A stretch of 64,000 nt of DNA from Lacisediminihabitans sp040549525 (GTDB taxonomy: Bacteria > Actinomycetota > Actinomycetes > Actinomycetales > Microbacteriaceae), in contig NZ_JBEPTM010000001.1 in the NCBI RefSeq assembly GCF_040549525.1, positions 434,001-498,000 on the forward strand, given 5' to 3'. Positions 25,257 to 34,138 of this stretch are shown here, piece after piece (position 1 is the stretch's first letter; each line of letters starts with the position of its first letter). Under the pieces are notes generated by a model that worked only from the letters and a program-made list of their open reading frames with translations, did not search any database and was not told the DNA's origin. The translations under genes and the position numbers were made by a program.

Positions 25257-27892
25257 TTGGGGCAGACCCCGCCCGGGTCACTTCCATCGGGCTTGCCGTA
25301 CACCGTGAGGGTGACCGGATCGGTTTTGGTGGCCGGCGATCCCGACGAGGGATTCGAGGCCTGCACGATACAGACGCTGTCGCTCTGGCCGGGCAACGGA
25401 TTGCCCTTCGCCCACTGGTAGCTGATCTTGCTCGGGTCGAAACCTGCGCTGGCGATAGCCGCATCCGCTACCTGGCGGGTCAGCCCGGTCACGCTCGGCA
25501 TCGTGGTGGAGAGGCTGCCATCACTGGTGTACACAGTCACATTCGAGCCAGCGGGAACCTTGGCCCCCGCGCCGGGGTCCGTGCGGGTCACGCGTCCGGC
25601 GGGCAGTCCAGAAGCCTCGGTTCCACCGTCCGTGTACTGGAACTTGAGGCTGGTCAGCAGCCTCTGGGCCTGGTCAGAGCTCTGTCCGGTGAGGCTCGGC
25701 ACGATCGCGGACGAACCGCCGAGGATCGCGGCCGAAGCTTTCGGGAAGTCGCCGCCCTTGTAGGTGCCCGACACATCCATGGCCTTCATGACCGTCTTCA
25801 TGATCGCGAAGCGCGATGAGGAGTAGTAGTTCTGGCGGGTCTTCGGATTCGTGAACCGCTTGAGCGGTGTCTGGGCACTGTCCCAGTTGCCGGTCCAGAC
25901 CGAGGATCCGACCTTCGTGTTGGTGGCGATCACCCAGTCCTGGTGGCTGCTCGGCGAGGTGCCGGTCTTTCCACCGATCGGCACGCCATCGCGGGGGTTG
26001 GCCGGGGAGCTGGTGCCGCCGGACATGCTTCCCATCATGGCGTTGGCGACACCGGCGGCGACATCGGCGCTGATCGCCTGATTGCACGTCACCGGCTGAC
26101 CGGGCAGGTCCTTGCCATCGGGGCCGACGACCTTGTCGATGATGATCGGATCGCAGTGCAGGCCGCCCGCGCCGATGGTGGCTGCGACGGCAGCCATGGT
26201 GAGCGGCGCCTGCTCGTTCGTGCCGAGGATGTTGGAGGGCCCGGCATTGAGGTCACCCTTGAAGTCGGCGCGGTGAGCACCCATGGCCTTGGCGGTGTCC
26301 CGGATGGAACACAGGTCCTGTTGCATGGCCATGTGCATGAAGGCGTTGTTGACCGAGCCGATGAGGGCAGACTTGACCGTCATGTAACTGCCGCCTGAGT
26401 TGCCATCATTGCTGAGTTTGTAGGTCGCCGGGATAGCGGCATCGCATCCGGTCGCGGTGAAGTCCGAAGCTGCGTAGGTGTGCGGACCACGCCCGTCGAC
26501 GAGGTCGTTGAGCCCGTGGCCGGTCGACAGCCAGTTCGCCAGGTCGATCACCTTGTAGGTCGATCCGGTTTCGAATCCTGTCGCACCGCCGTACGGCGCG
26601 TCGACGCTGAAGTTGTAGGCGGTTGTGGCCGTCGCTCCCGGCGCCGCTCCGTCATCGAAGATCTTGTTCTGTGCCATCACCAGGATCTTTCCGGTGCCGG
26701 CCTCCACGGTGTTTGCGGTGGCTCCGAGCTTGAAGCGAGCCTCATCGGCCGGAGCTTGAACGTCCAACACGGCCTGAGCCTGGTCCTGCAGGTCCAGATT
26801 GATGGTCGTGTAGATCTTGTAGCCGCCCTTGTCGAGGTTGGCGACTCGCTCCGCGGTGCTCGCCCCGAGGGAGTCAACGACCGGCGCGGCTCCCATGTCG
26901 ACGGGCAGCTTGTCTGAGGCACGGATCACGTTGAGGGCATAGTCGCAGGCAGCCGCTGCGCTCAGGTCGGTAGAGGTGCGGCACCCGTTGCTCGGGGTGC
27001 TCAGTTTTACGTAGGAGGCGATGGGGGTCGCGATCGCGTCGTCGTGCTCCTTCTGAGTGATGTGCTTTTCGGACAGCATCGCGTTCAGGATCTGGTCGCG
27101 GCGGAGTTTGTTCGCGGGGTAGTTCTTCGGGTTGGACAGGTTCTGTGAGGTGGGCTGCTGCACGATGGCAATGAGGCTCGCGGCCTGGGGCAGGGTGACA
27201 TCTTTCGCATGAACGCTGAAGTACTGCAGCGCCGCCGACTCCACACCGTAGGTCGTCGAGCCCATGCCGACGATGTTGAGGTACCCCAGGAGGATCTGCT
27301 TCTTGGTGTACTTCTTGTCGAGGCCGATCGCGAGTTTCATCTCCTTGAGCTTGCGATCGATGGTGGCACCGTTCGCCGCCTTGATCGCAGCGTCACGAGC
27401 CGCGCCGGTCTTCGTGGTGAAGGCCTCCTGCACGAGGATGTTCTTCACGAGCTGCATGTCGAGGGTGGAACTTCCGCTGGTGCCATTGGCCGACTGCGTC
27501 GTGTTCTTCACCACGGCGCGAGCGATCGATGGCACATCGACACCCCCGTGCGAGTAGAACCGGCGGTCTTCACCGTCGACCGCGGCGTTCTTCAGGAGAG
27601 GGGAGACCTCATCCCATCCCACAACCTGACGGTTCTGCTTGTACACGGTGGCGATCTGCACGGGTTGACCGCCGCGCAGTGCGAAAATCTGGTTCTGCTG
27701 GGACTGCTCGCCGATCTTGATCGAGTCGGGCAGGTTCTCGAAGATGTCGATGGAGCCCTGCGCCGTCATGCTGGTGACGGCGATGGCAGGAGTGACCATC
27801 GCGGTGACCAGAACACCGGCGAGAACGCTGAAGCCGAGGAGGCCGAGCAGACCTCCGAGCACGCCGGACGGCTTCAATTTTTGGGCAGACAT
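25253..27892 (-). CDS. Bifunctional penicillin-binding protein with PASTA domains
   Basis: An 879-residue class A PBP that polymerises and crosslinks peptidoglycan outside the membrane. A transmembrane helix (residues 10-38) is followed by the GT51 glycosyltransferase domain (AAVDGEDRRFYSHGGVD, STLDMQLVKN, KKYTKKQILLGYLN), then the transpeptidase with STYK in the SxxK box, SVNNAF as the SxN region and KTGTS. Two PASTA repeats fill residues about 720-870. The upstream sequence has TACCCT six bases before the ATG and no ribosome-binding site, so a leaderless mRNA is possible. Confidence 0.95.
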   Translation of the reverse strand: MSAQKLKPSGVLGGLLGLLGFSVLAGVLVTAMVTPAIAVTSMTAQGSIDIFENLPDSIKIGEQSQQNQIFALRGGQPVQIATVYKQNRQVVGWDEVSPLLKNAAVDGEDRRFYSHGGVDVPSIARAVVKNTTQSANGTSGSSTLDMQLVKNILVQEAFTTKTGAARDAAIKAANGATIDRKLKEMKLAIGLDKKYTKKQILLGYLNIVGMGSTTYGVESAALQYFSVHAKDVTLPQAASLIAIVQQPTSQNLSNPKNYPANKLRRDQILNAMLSEKHITQKEHDDAIATPIASYVKLSTPSNGCRTSTDLSAAAACDYALNVIRASDKLPVDMGAAPVVDSLGASTAERVANLDKGGYKIYTTINLDLQDQAQAVLDVQAPADEARFKLGATANTVEAGTGKILVMAQNKIFDDGAAPGATATTAYNFSVDAPYGGATGFETGSTYKVIDLANWLSTGHGLNDLVDGRGPHTYAASDFTATGCDAAIPATYKLSNDGNSGGSYMTVKSALIGSVNNAFMHMAMQQDLCSIRDTAKAMGAHRADFKGDLNAGPSNILGTNEQAPLTMAAVAATIGAGGLHCDPIIIDKVVGPDGKDLPGQPVTCNQAISADVAAGVANAMMGSMSGGTSSPANPRDGVPIGGKTGTSPSSHQDWVIATNTKVGSSVWTGNWDSAQTPLKRFTNPKTRQNYYSSSRFAIMKTVMKAMDVSGTYKGGDFPKASAAILGGSSAIVPSLTGQSSDQAQRLLTSLKFQYTDGGTEASGLPAGRVTRTDPGAGAKVPAGSNVTVYTSDGSLSTTMPSVTGLTRQVADAAIASAGFDPSKISYQWAKGNPLPGQSDSVCIVQASNPSSGSPATKTDPVTLTVYGKPDGSDPGGVCPK

Positions 27893-27942
27893 AGAATCAG
27901 GGTAAGGGATGATCGCCCTGTCGAACCTGAAGGGATGCCGGG

Positions 27943-28104
27943 ATGACCACGTGGGAATACGTCACCACTCCGCTTATCGTGCACAATACCGCCGCGATTC
28001 TGAACAACTGGGGTTCGGAGGGCTGGGAGCTCGTGCAGGTGGTCACCGGACCAGAAGGCGGCCTCGTCGCCTACCTGAAGCGTGTTAAGAACGAGGAAAA
28101 CTGA
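27943..28104 (+). CDS. DUF4177-like small protein
   Basis: A 53-residue protein, too short for many gene finders: MTTWEYVTTPLIVHN, then a NNWGSEGWELVQVV motif typical of DUF4177, and VAYLKRVKNEEN at the end. Function unknown. AAGGGATG lies upstream of the ATG. It is divergent from the penicillin-binding protein gene and its stop overlaps the RidA start by one base (TGATG), so the two are coupled. Confidence 0.85.
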   Translation: MTTWEYVTTPLIVHNTAAILNNWGSEGWELVQVVTGPEGGLVAYLKRVKNEEN

Positions 28105-28565
28105 TGTCTGTCATTGCCGACCGTCTCACCGAGCTCGGGCTCGAACTGCCCGCTCTCGCCGCTCCCGCCGGGGTGTACATCCCCGCTGTCGTCAGCGGCA
28201 ACCTCGTCTTCACCTCGGGGCAGCTGCCCTTCACCGCAGGAGCGCTTCCCGCCACCGGCAAGGTCGGTGCGGCCGTCACTGCCGAGGACGCCAAGACCTA
28301 CGCCGCGACCTGTGTGCTCAATGCGCTCGCTGCCGTGGAATCCGCGATCGGATCGCTGGATCGGGTCACCCGCGTCGTGAAGGTCGTCGGTTTCGTGTCG
28401 TCCGACCCCTCCTTCACCGGCCAGCCGGGAGTGATCAACGGGGCCTCCGAGCTGCTCGGCGAGATCTTCGGCGACGCCGGGGTGCATGCCCGCAGCGCCG
28501 TGGGTGTCGCCGTCCTGCCGCTGGACTCCCCGGTCGAGGTGGAGTTGATCGTCGAGTTCACTTGA
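28104..28565 (+). CDS. RidA family protein
   Basis: A 153-residue YjgF/YER057c/UK114 protein. VVSGNLVFTSGQLPFTAG, NALAAVESAIGSLDRVTRVV and the C-terminal RSAVGVAVLPLDSPVEVELI with the conserved arginine match the family. Canonical RidA deaminates reactive enamine/imine intermediates, but this longer branch is less well characterised. The last eight bases overlap the 3' end of the convergent acs gene. Confidence 0.9.
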   Translation: MSVIADRLTELGLELPALAAPAGVYIPAVVSGNLVFTSGQLPFTAGALPATGKVGAAVTAEDAKTYAATCVLNALAAVESAIGSLDRVTRVVKVVGFVSSDPSFTGQPGVINGASELLGEIFGDAGVHARSAVGVAVLPLDSPVEVELIVEFT

Positions 28566-30528
28566 GCCGGTCGCTGATGACCTGCATGACCGACGTGTCG
28601 GCGAGCGTAGTCGTATCGCCGATGTCCCGGCCCTCCGCGACATCCTGCAGCAGCCGCCGCATGATCTTGCCGGAGCGTGTCTTCGGTAGCTCCGCGACGA
28701 TGAAGATCTCGCGCGGGCGGGCGATCGCACCGATCTGTTCGGCGACGTGGCCGCGTAGCAGCGCACTGGCATCATCCGCGCTGTAGGCCTGTGCGTGTTC
28801 GCTGCGCAGGATCACGAAGGCCACGACGGCTTGGCCGGTCGTCTCATCCGCGGCTCCGACGACCGCCGACTCCGCCACGATCGGATGCGACACGAGCGCC
28901 GACTCGATCTCGGCGGTCGACAGGCGGTGACCGGAGACGTTCATCACATCGTCGACGCGTCCGAGCAACCAGATGTCGCCGTCTTCGTCGAGACGGGCGC
29001 CGTCGCCGGCGAAGTACAGCGGGCCGCCCGGGGCATCTGCGAACTTCGACCAGTAGGTCTCGACGAAGCGATCCGGGTCTCCCCAGATTCCGCGCAGCAT
29101 CGACGGCCAGGGCTCGGTCACGACGAGAAGGCCGCCGCCTCCGGCAGGCACCGGATGGCCCGCCTCATCGAGCACATCGATCGAGATTCCCGGCAGCGCC
29201 ACCTGGGCTGAACCCGGCTTCAGAATCGTGACGCCGGGCAGCGCTGAAACCATGATCGCGCCGGTCTCGGTCTGCCACCAAGTATCGACGATCGGAGTCG
29301 TTCCTCCGCCGATGACGTCGCGGTACCAGACCCACGCCTCCGGGTTGATCGGCTCTCCCACGCTGCCGAGCACGCGCAGGGAGCTGAGGTCGAAATCATC
29401 CGGCACCTGTCGTCCGAGCTTCATGAACGAGCGGATGGCGGTGGGCGCCGTGTAGAAGATGGTCACCCCGTATTTCTGGATGATCTCCCACCACCGCCCG
29501 CCGTGCGGCGCATCCGGAGTGCCCTCGTAGAGCACCTGAGTCGCACCGTTGGCGAGCGGTCCGTAGACGACATAGCTGTGGCCGGTGATCCATCCCACGT
29601 CGGCGGTGCACCAGTAGACATCCGTCGCCGGGTTGAGGTCGAACACGTTCTTGTGGGTGAACGCCGCCTGGGTGAGGTAGCCGCCGCTCGTGTGAAGGAT
29701 GCCCTTCGGCTTGCCCGTGGTGCCGGAGGTGTAGAGGATGAACAGCGGCGTCTCTGCGGGGAAGCCCTCGGCCTCGTGTTCGGTCTGCGCGCCGGCCATC
29801 GCCTCGTGCCACCAGAGATCACGACCTTCGACCCAGCCGATCTCGTTCTCGCCGCGTTTGACGACGAGCACGTTCTCGACCGTGTGTTCGCCTTCCTTGG
29901 CGAGGGCAGCATCCACCGCGGGCTTCAGGGCGCTGACCTTGCCCTTGCGCCATCCGCCATCCGCGGTGATGACGAGCTTGGCGCTCGCGTCATCGACGCG
30001 GGAACGGATGCTGTCGGCGCTGAAGCCACCGAAGATCACCGAGTGCACCGCTCCGATCCGGGCCACGGCGAGCATCGCGATGACGGCCTCCGGGATCATC
30101 GGGAGATAGACCGCCACGCGGTCGCCCTTCTCGATGCCGAGGGAGGTGAGCAGGTTGGCCGCGCGCTTGACCTCTGCGGTGAGTTCGGCGTAGCTGATGT
30201 CGCGGCTGTCGCCGGGCTCCCCCTCCCAGTGGAGGGCGATCCGGTCGCCGTTTCCGGCGAGCACATGCCGGTCGAGGCAGTTGAACGCGACGTTCAACTC
30301 GCCATCCTCGAACCAGGTGGCGAAGGGGGCGTTCGACCAGTCGAGGTCCTTGGTGAAGTCCTTGTTCCAGTGAAGCAACTCGCGGGACTGGGCGGCCCAG
30401 AAGGCGAGACGATCCGCGAAGGCTTCGCCGTACAGGGCTGCCGTTGCGACCGCGTCGGCTCGGAATTCCGGGCTGGGCGGGAAGCGTCGCTCTTCGTGCT
30501 GCAAGCTGTCAATGGAAGTGTTGGACAT
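28558..30528 (-). CDS. acs: Acetyl-coenzyme A synthetase
   Basis: A 656-residue AMP-forming ligase that makes acetyl-CoA from acetate, ATP and CoA. Motifs: YTSGTTGKPKGILHTSGGY (P-loop), VYWCTADVGWITGHSYVVYGP, DTWWQTETGAIM, GRVDDVMNVSGHRLSTAEIE and the C-terminal PKTRSGKIMRR with the lysine that is acetylated in many Acs enzymes. Together with pta-ackA it allows an acetate switch. The GTAT-type -10 TAGTAT (complement of 30583-30588) is a candidate promoter. Confidence 0.97.
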   Translation of the reverse strand: MSNTSIDSLQHEERRFPPSPEFRADAVATAALYGEAFADRLAFWAAQSRELLHWNKDFTKDLDWSNAPFATWFEDGELNVAFNCLDRHVLAGNGDRIALHWEGEPGDSRDISYAELTAEVKRAANLLTSLGIEKGDRVAVYLPMIPEAVIAMLAVARIGAVHSVIFGGFSADSIRSRVDDASAKLVITADGGWRKGKVSALKPAVDAALAKEGEHTVENVLVVKRGENEIGWVEGRDLWWHEAMAGAQTEHEAEGFPAETPLFILYTSGTTGKPKGILHTSGGYLTQAAFTHKNVFDLNPATDVYWCTADVGWITGHSYVVYGPLANGATQVLYEGTPDAPHGGRWWEIIQKYGVTIFYTAPTAIRSFMKLGRQVPDDFDLSSLRVLGSVGEPINPEAWVWYRDVIGGGTTPIVDTWWQTETGAIMVSALPGVTILKPGSAQVALPGISIDVLDEAGHPVPAGGGGLLVVTEPWPSMLRGIWGDPDRFVETYWSKFADAPGGPLYFAGDGARLDEDGDIWLLGRVDDVMNVSGHRLSTAEIESALVSHPIVAESAVVGAADETTGQAVVAFVILRSEHAQAYSADDASALLRGHVAEQIGAIARPREIFIVAELPKTRSGKIMRRLLQDVAEGRDIGDTTTLADTSVMQVISDRLK

Positions 30529-30656
30529 CGGTATCCCTCGCGAAGGCGGCGGGCGTCGATGCCCGAGCAGAGTAGTGATCCGATACTAGGCCGATCGCGG
30601 GTTGCGCTCCGTTGCGACCATTCTGTGAGTGTCCCCTAACCGCGGGGGTTTGTCTC

Positions 30657-30684
30657 TTGCGCCGGGGTTCTGCCGGAGTACACT
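30657..30684 (+). promoter_or_regulatory. Candidate promoter of the 6C-type RNA
   Basis: TTGCGC at 30657-30662 and TACACT at 30679-30684 are spaced by 16 bp. Transcription would start near 30691, about 20 bp before the first hairpin of the small RNA. Confidence 0.5.
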
Positions 30685-30704
30685 GGGGTCGTTGAATGCA
30701 AATT

Positions 30705-30787
30705 CGATAAGCAACGCGCAGTGATTCCCCCCAATCCAGCGTTGCTGTGGCGGCGCCGGTTCCCCCCAACAGGCGCCGCCCCTCTTC
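30705..30787 (+). ncRNA. 6C-type small RNA
   Basis: Two consecutive hairpins each expose six cytosines in the loop, the defining feature of the actinobacterial 6C RNA. Hairpin 1: GCAACGC (30711-30717) with GCGTTGC (30739-30745), loop with CCCCCC at 30727-30732. Hairpin 2: GGCGGCGCC (30749-30757) with GGCGCCGCC (30772-30780), loop with CCCCCC at 30762-30767. The position just upstream of a tad/Flp pilus locus agrees with the location of the M. tuberculosis 6C RNA (B11) near the Rv3660c region. These RNAs regulate mRNAs by pairing through the C-rich loops. CCTCTTCGTT follows the second stem as a weak terminator tail. Confidence 0.78.
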
Positions 30788-30867
30788 GTTAACGGGCATC
30801 TCTGGGCGCGGGCGTCTCTGGGCGCGGGCGTCTCTGGGCGCGGGCGCCTCTGTTAACGGGCGTCTCT
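30788..30867. repeat. 16-bp tandem repeat, five copies
   Basis: Five adjacent 16-bp units: GTTAACGGGCATCTCT, three times GGGCGCGGGCGYCTCT, and GTTAACGGGCGTCTCT. They lie between the 6C-type RNA and the tad locus. The outer units share GTTAAC with each other and the three inner units differ from them in the first six bases only. Confidence 0.85.
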
Positions 30868-30957
30868 CCCTTCCTCCCCCGCACGCCCTGCCGCGAGTTC
30901 TCCCCGGTCGGGGATCGAGGGCTCCGGATGCTCCGGGGTGGGCCCTACCGTCGTGTC

Positions 30958-32013
30958 ATGCCGTCCGCCGCTCCGTTCGATCCGTCCACATCGCTCGCCT
31001 CGGGCACGGAGCGTTTCGTCGCACGCCGAGCGGGGGCGGAGTTCGCACCGACGGCGCGACGACGCACTCTCGCCGGCTTCGAGCTCGACGAGTTCGGGCC
31101 GCTTTCCGACTTCGTCGCCGACGCGGCGGTCACGGATGTCTTCGTGAACGGGCCGGCGGAAGTCTGGGTCGACCGCGGCCATGGCGCGGTGCGGCACGAG
31201 CCCCTCGCTGGGGGCGAAGCTCTGCTGCGCGATCTCGCCGTGCGCCTGATCGGGCTGGGCGGACGCCATATCGACGAGGCCACCCCCTGCGTGGATGTGC
31301 GCCTGCACGACGGCATCCGTATCCACGCGGTTCTTCCTCCGATCTCCCCGGCTGGCACGCTCCTCTCTATCCGCCTTCCCCGGGTGGAGAGACTCGGCCT
31401 CTCTGACCTCGATGCGGCCGGCTTCTTCTCCCGGATCGCCCTCGGAACAGTGTTGCCGTTGGTTGCCCGACGCGAGAACCTGCTCATCACCGGAGCGGGA
31501 GGAAGCGGCAAGACCACCCTGCTCGCGGCGTTGCTCTCGAGTGCGCACGCCGGTGATCGGATCATCGCCATCGAGGACGTCGGAGAGCTGCGGGTGACGC
31601 ACCCGCACTTCGTCTCGCTCGAGGCCCGCCAGGCGAATCTGGAGGGTGCCGGGCACGTCGGGCTCGAACGCCTGGTGCGGGAGGCCTTGCGGATGCGCCC
31701 CGACCGCCTCGTGCTCGGTGAGTGTCGTGGCGCGGAGATCCGGGAACTGCTTGCGGCTCTCAACACCGGTCACGATGGGGGAGCGGGCACCCTGCACGCC
31801 AACTCCCTCGACGATGTGCCCGCGCGCATCGAAGCGCTCGGTGCGCTCGCCGGGATGACCGCGACGGCCATCGCGAGGCAGACGGTGAGTGCGATCGGCA
31901 CCGTGTTGCACCTCGAGCGCGATCGCGACACCAGGCGGCTGGCGCAGATCGGGCGGTTCGCGCTCGATCGACGCGATCGCCTGTGCATGGTGGAGTCTCG
32001 TGGCGAGGCGTGA
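30958..32013 (+). CDS. tadA: TadA/CpaF-family secretion ATPase
   Basis: A 351-residue type II/IV secretion ATPase that powers assembly of Flp-type pili. Features: VTDVFVNGPAEVWVDRG in the N-terminal domain, Walker A TGAGGSGKTTLLAALL, the Asp box IIAIEDVGELRV, Walker B RPDRLVLGECRGAEI and the His box GGAGTLHANSLDDV. It lacks the longer N-terminal region of some CpaF proteins. The start at ATG 30958 follows GGGGTGGG. It overlaps the next gene by 14 bases. Confidence 0.93.
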   Translation: MPSAAPFDPSTSLASGTERFVARRAGAEFAPTARRRTLAGFELDEFGPLSDFVADAAVTDVFVNGPAEVWVDRGHGAVRHEPLAGGEALLRDLAVRLIGLGGRHIDEATPCVDVRLHDGIRIHAVLPPISPAGTLLSIRLPRVERLGLSDLDAAGFFSRIALGTVLPLVARRENLLITGAGGSGKTTLLAALLSSAHAGDRIIAIEDVGELRVTHPHFVSLEARQANLEGAGHVGLERLVREALRMRPDRLVLGECRGAEIRELLAALNTGHDGGAGTLHANSLDDVPARIEALGALAGMTATAIARQTVSAIGTVLHLERDRDTRRLAQIGRFALDRRDRLCMVESRGEA

Positions 32014-32932
32014 CCGCCGGGCCGATCTCGAACCGCTCGCCGCCGTCGTACAGCGCCTCGGAGTGCTGCTCGCCGCGGGAGTCGCTCCCGCATCGGGCTG
32101 GGCGTATGTCGCGGAAGCCGCCCACGGCTCCGCCGCCGCTGGAGCGCGAGCAGTAGCGGATGTCGCCGCCCATGGTGGATCGGTCACCGAGGCGATCGTC
32201 TCCGTCGCCTCAGAGCCTCGCGCGGATCGGGCGGCCTGGCGCGGTCTCGCCGCTGCCTGGCTCGTCGCCACCGACGCAGGCGCCCCCTTGGCCCCGACCC
32301 TCTCCGAACTGTCCGCGACGCTCCGTTCACTCGCGCAGAACCAGCGGGATGTCGACACGGCCCTCGCCGGTCCGGTGGCGACGGCCCGAATGGTGATGGT
32401 GCTGCCGGTCGTGGGAATCCTGTTCGGCCTGGCCCTCGGGTTCGACTCCCTCCACGTGCTCTTCGCCACGCCGCCCGGGCTGGTGTGTCTCGCACTCGGA
32501 ATACTGCTGATCGTGATGGCCCAGCTGTGGAACCGGCGGCTGCTGAGCGGGGCGCGGCCGACCAACCTCACCCCTGGCCTCGCCCTCGACCTCATGGCGA
32601 TCGCGGTGTCGGGCGGCGCCTCACTGTCGCGGGCGGAGCGTGCGGTCGCGGATGCTCGCGAGGCCTGCGGCATCGACCTGGACGGCAGCGAAGCGGCGAT
32701 CGCGGAGGTGCTCGCACTCAGTCGAAGGGCCGGTGTGCCGGCGGCGGCGTTGCTGCGCGCGGAGGCGGTCGAGGCTCGCCGCTCCGCCCGGAGCGCGGGG
32801 GAGCGGGCGGCCGCGACGCTCGGGGTCACGCTCATGCTGCCGCTCGGCGTGTGCATCCTCCCCGCCTTCATGGTGCTCGGGGTTGCGCCGCTGCTGATCG
32901 CCGTCCTCTCGTCCACAGTGACCGGGTTTTGA
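32000..32932 (+). CDS. Type II secretion F-domain membrane protein (TadB/TadC-like, apparently fused)
   Basis: A 310-residue inner-membrane pilus platform protein. It has two F-domain-like halves: residues about 8-125 (VVQRLGVLLAAGVAPASGW) and 198-270 (LDLMAIAVSGGASLSRAERAV), each followed by a pair of hydrophobic helices (about 128-175 and 275-308). Most tad loci have separate tadB and tadC genes, each with one F domain; here only one gene lies in the operon, so it may serve both roles. The GTG at 32000 overlaps the tadA stop. Confidence 0.82.
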   Translation: MARRDRRADLEPLAAVVQRLGVLLAAGVAPASGWAYVAEAAHGSAAAGARAVADVAAHGGSVTEAIVSVASEPRADRAAWRGLAAAWLVATDAGAPLAPTLSELSATLRSLAQNQRDVDTALAGPVATARMVMVLPVVGILFGLALGFDSLHVLFATPPGLVCLALGILLIVMAQLWNRRLLSGARPTNLTPGLALDLMAIAVSGGASLSRAERAVADAREACGIDLDGSEAAIAEVLALSRRAGVPAAALLRAEAVEARRSARSAGERAAATLGVTLMLPLGVCILPAFMVLGVAPLLIAVLSSTVTGF

Positions 32933-33035
32933 CGCCGGTGCACCGATGGGCGAGCGCCGACACCGGGCAGTCGCCTCCGGCTGCACGCTGATGGGGCACG
33001 GCAGCCCGCCGGGCACGTGACGGAAGGAATGGTCG

Positions 33036-33215
33036 ATGGGGAAGAAACTGGGTTCGAGGCTCCACGAAGAGGACGGGGCGGCGACCGCCGAATACGCAAT
33101 AGCCACGCTGGCCGCCGTCGGATTCGCGGGGTTGCTCGTCGCCATCCTGCGCAGCGACGAGGTGCGGGGCATGCTCACGGAGCTCGTGCATCGTGCGCTC
33201 ACGTTCGCCGGGTGA
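33036..33215 (+). CDS. Flp-like pilin, DUF4244 family
   Basis: A 59-residue prepilin-like protein. A short basic/acidic leader (MGKKLGSRLHEEDGAA) precedes TAEYAIATLAAVGFAGLLVAIL, the hydrophobic helix of DUF4244/Flp pilins with the conserved Glu. It would be cut before TAEYA-like sequence and assembled by the TadA machinery. GGAAGGA stands nine bases before the ATG. The 103 bp upstream contain no gene. A prepilin peptidase is not seen in the window. Confidence 0.85.
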   Translation: MGKKLGSRLHEEDGAATAEYAIATLAAVGFAGLLVAILRSDEVRGMLTELVHRALTFAG

Positions 33216-33216
33216 G

Positions 33217-33558
33217 GTGGCGCCCAGGTTGGCCCACGGCGAGCGGGGCAGTGTGACGGCGGAGTTCGCCACGGTCATCCCGGCCGCGCTGCTGGTGCTG
33301 GCTGCCTGCCTTGGCGGGCTGCAGCTGTGCAGCCAGCAGCTGAGGCTCCAGCAGGTGGCGGCCATGGCGGCGCGCGCGGTCGCCCGCGGCGAGCCGGTCG
33401 GCACCGCGGGCGGGCTCGTGCCGGGAGCGACCCTTCGGGTGGAGCACCGCGGAGAGCTGGCCTGCGTCACGGCATCCGCTCCCGGTTCCAGCGTCGCGGG
33501 GGTGATCGGTGCGGTCACCGTGAGCGCCGTGAGTTGTGCGCTCGACGGCGGACGCTGA
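33217..33558 (+). CDS. TadE-like minor pilin
   Basis: A 113-residue protein with the pseudopilin-like N-terminal pattern GERGSVTAEFATVIPAALLV and a single transmembrane helix, then an extracytoplasmic part with a cysteine pair. TadE-type proteins are minor components of Flp pili. GTG at 33217 is the likely start, one base after the stop of the pilin gene; an in-frame codon upstream at 33193 would lie inside that gene. Confidence 0.8.
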   Translation: MAPRLAHGERGSVTAEFATVIPAALLVLAACLGGLQLCSQQLRLQQVAAMAARAVARGEPVGTAGGLVPGATLRVEHRGELACVTASAPGSSVAGVIGAVTVSAVSCALDGGR

Positions 33559-33974
33559 TGCGGCGGTATTCGCTGCACCGCTCCCCGATGCGGCGGGCTC
33601 TCGACGACGAACGCGGGTCCGGATCGGTGCTCGCCCTTGCCATCGCCGCGGCGATGCTGATGCTGTTCTCCCTTCTGTTGCCGGTCGTGACCGTGTTGTC
33701 CGCACAGCAGCGCGCGGCCGGGGCGGCTGATGCGGCGGCGCTCGCCGCGGCCGATGTCGCGGTGGGAATCCGCTCGGGAAGCCCGTGTGAGAGGGCATCC
33801 ACCGTCGCTGTAGCGAACACCACGCGACTGGACGGATGCGTCGTCGACGACACCACCGCGACCGTGCGTGTCACGGCCTCGGTGCTCGGCTTCGTGGTAT
33901 CCGCCCGCGCCACCGCGGGGCGTCCGCCCAGTGAGAAAGCGGCGCGAGCCGGGCTAACTGGGGGTGGTGGATGA
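33558..33974 (+). CDS. TadE/TadG-like (Rv3654c-type) secretion protein
   Basis: A 138-residue protein with DDERGSGSVLALAIAAAMLM, one transmembrane helix (residues 20-45), and QQRAAGAADAAALAAADVAV, the pattern of the helicase/secretion-neighbourhood TadE-like proteins that close tad operons in actinobacteria. The remaining part is small and extracytoplasmic with two cysteines. The start overlaps the TadE stop (TGATG). It ends the operon; topA begins 165 bp downstream. Confidence 0.85.
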   Translation: MRRYSLHRSPMRRALDDERGSGSVLALAIAAAMLMLFSLLLPVVTVLSAQQRAAGAADAAALAAADVAVGIRSGSPCERASTVAVANTTRLDGCVVDDTTATVRVTASVLGFVVSARATAGRPPSEKAARAGLTGGGG

Positions 33975-34138
33975 AGCGTCCGTCAGGTTTCTGTGTGTAT
34001 GGTGTGCGTGTCGGGACCACCACCGATATCTCCGATGCCCGGTGAAGAGCATCAGCGGGGCCGCCCTAGGCTGGGCGAGGTTTCGTTTCACCCGGAGACC
34101 CACAGAGGCGGCGGCAGTCGCAGTAGTCAAGGAGTCAA

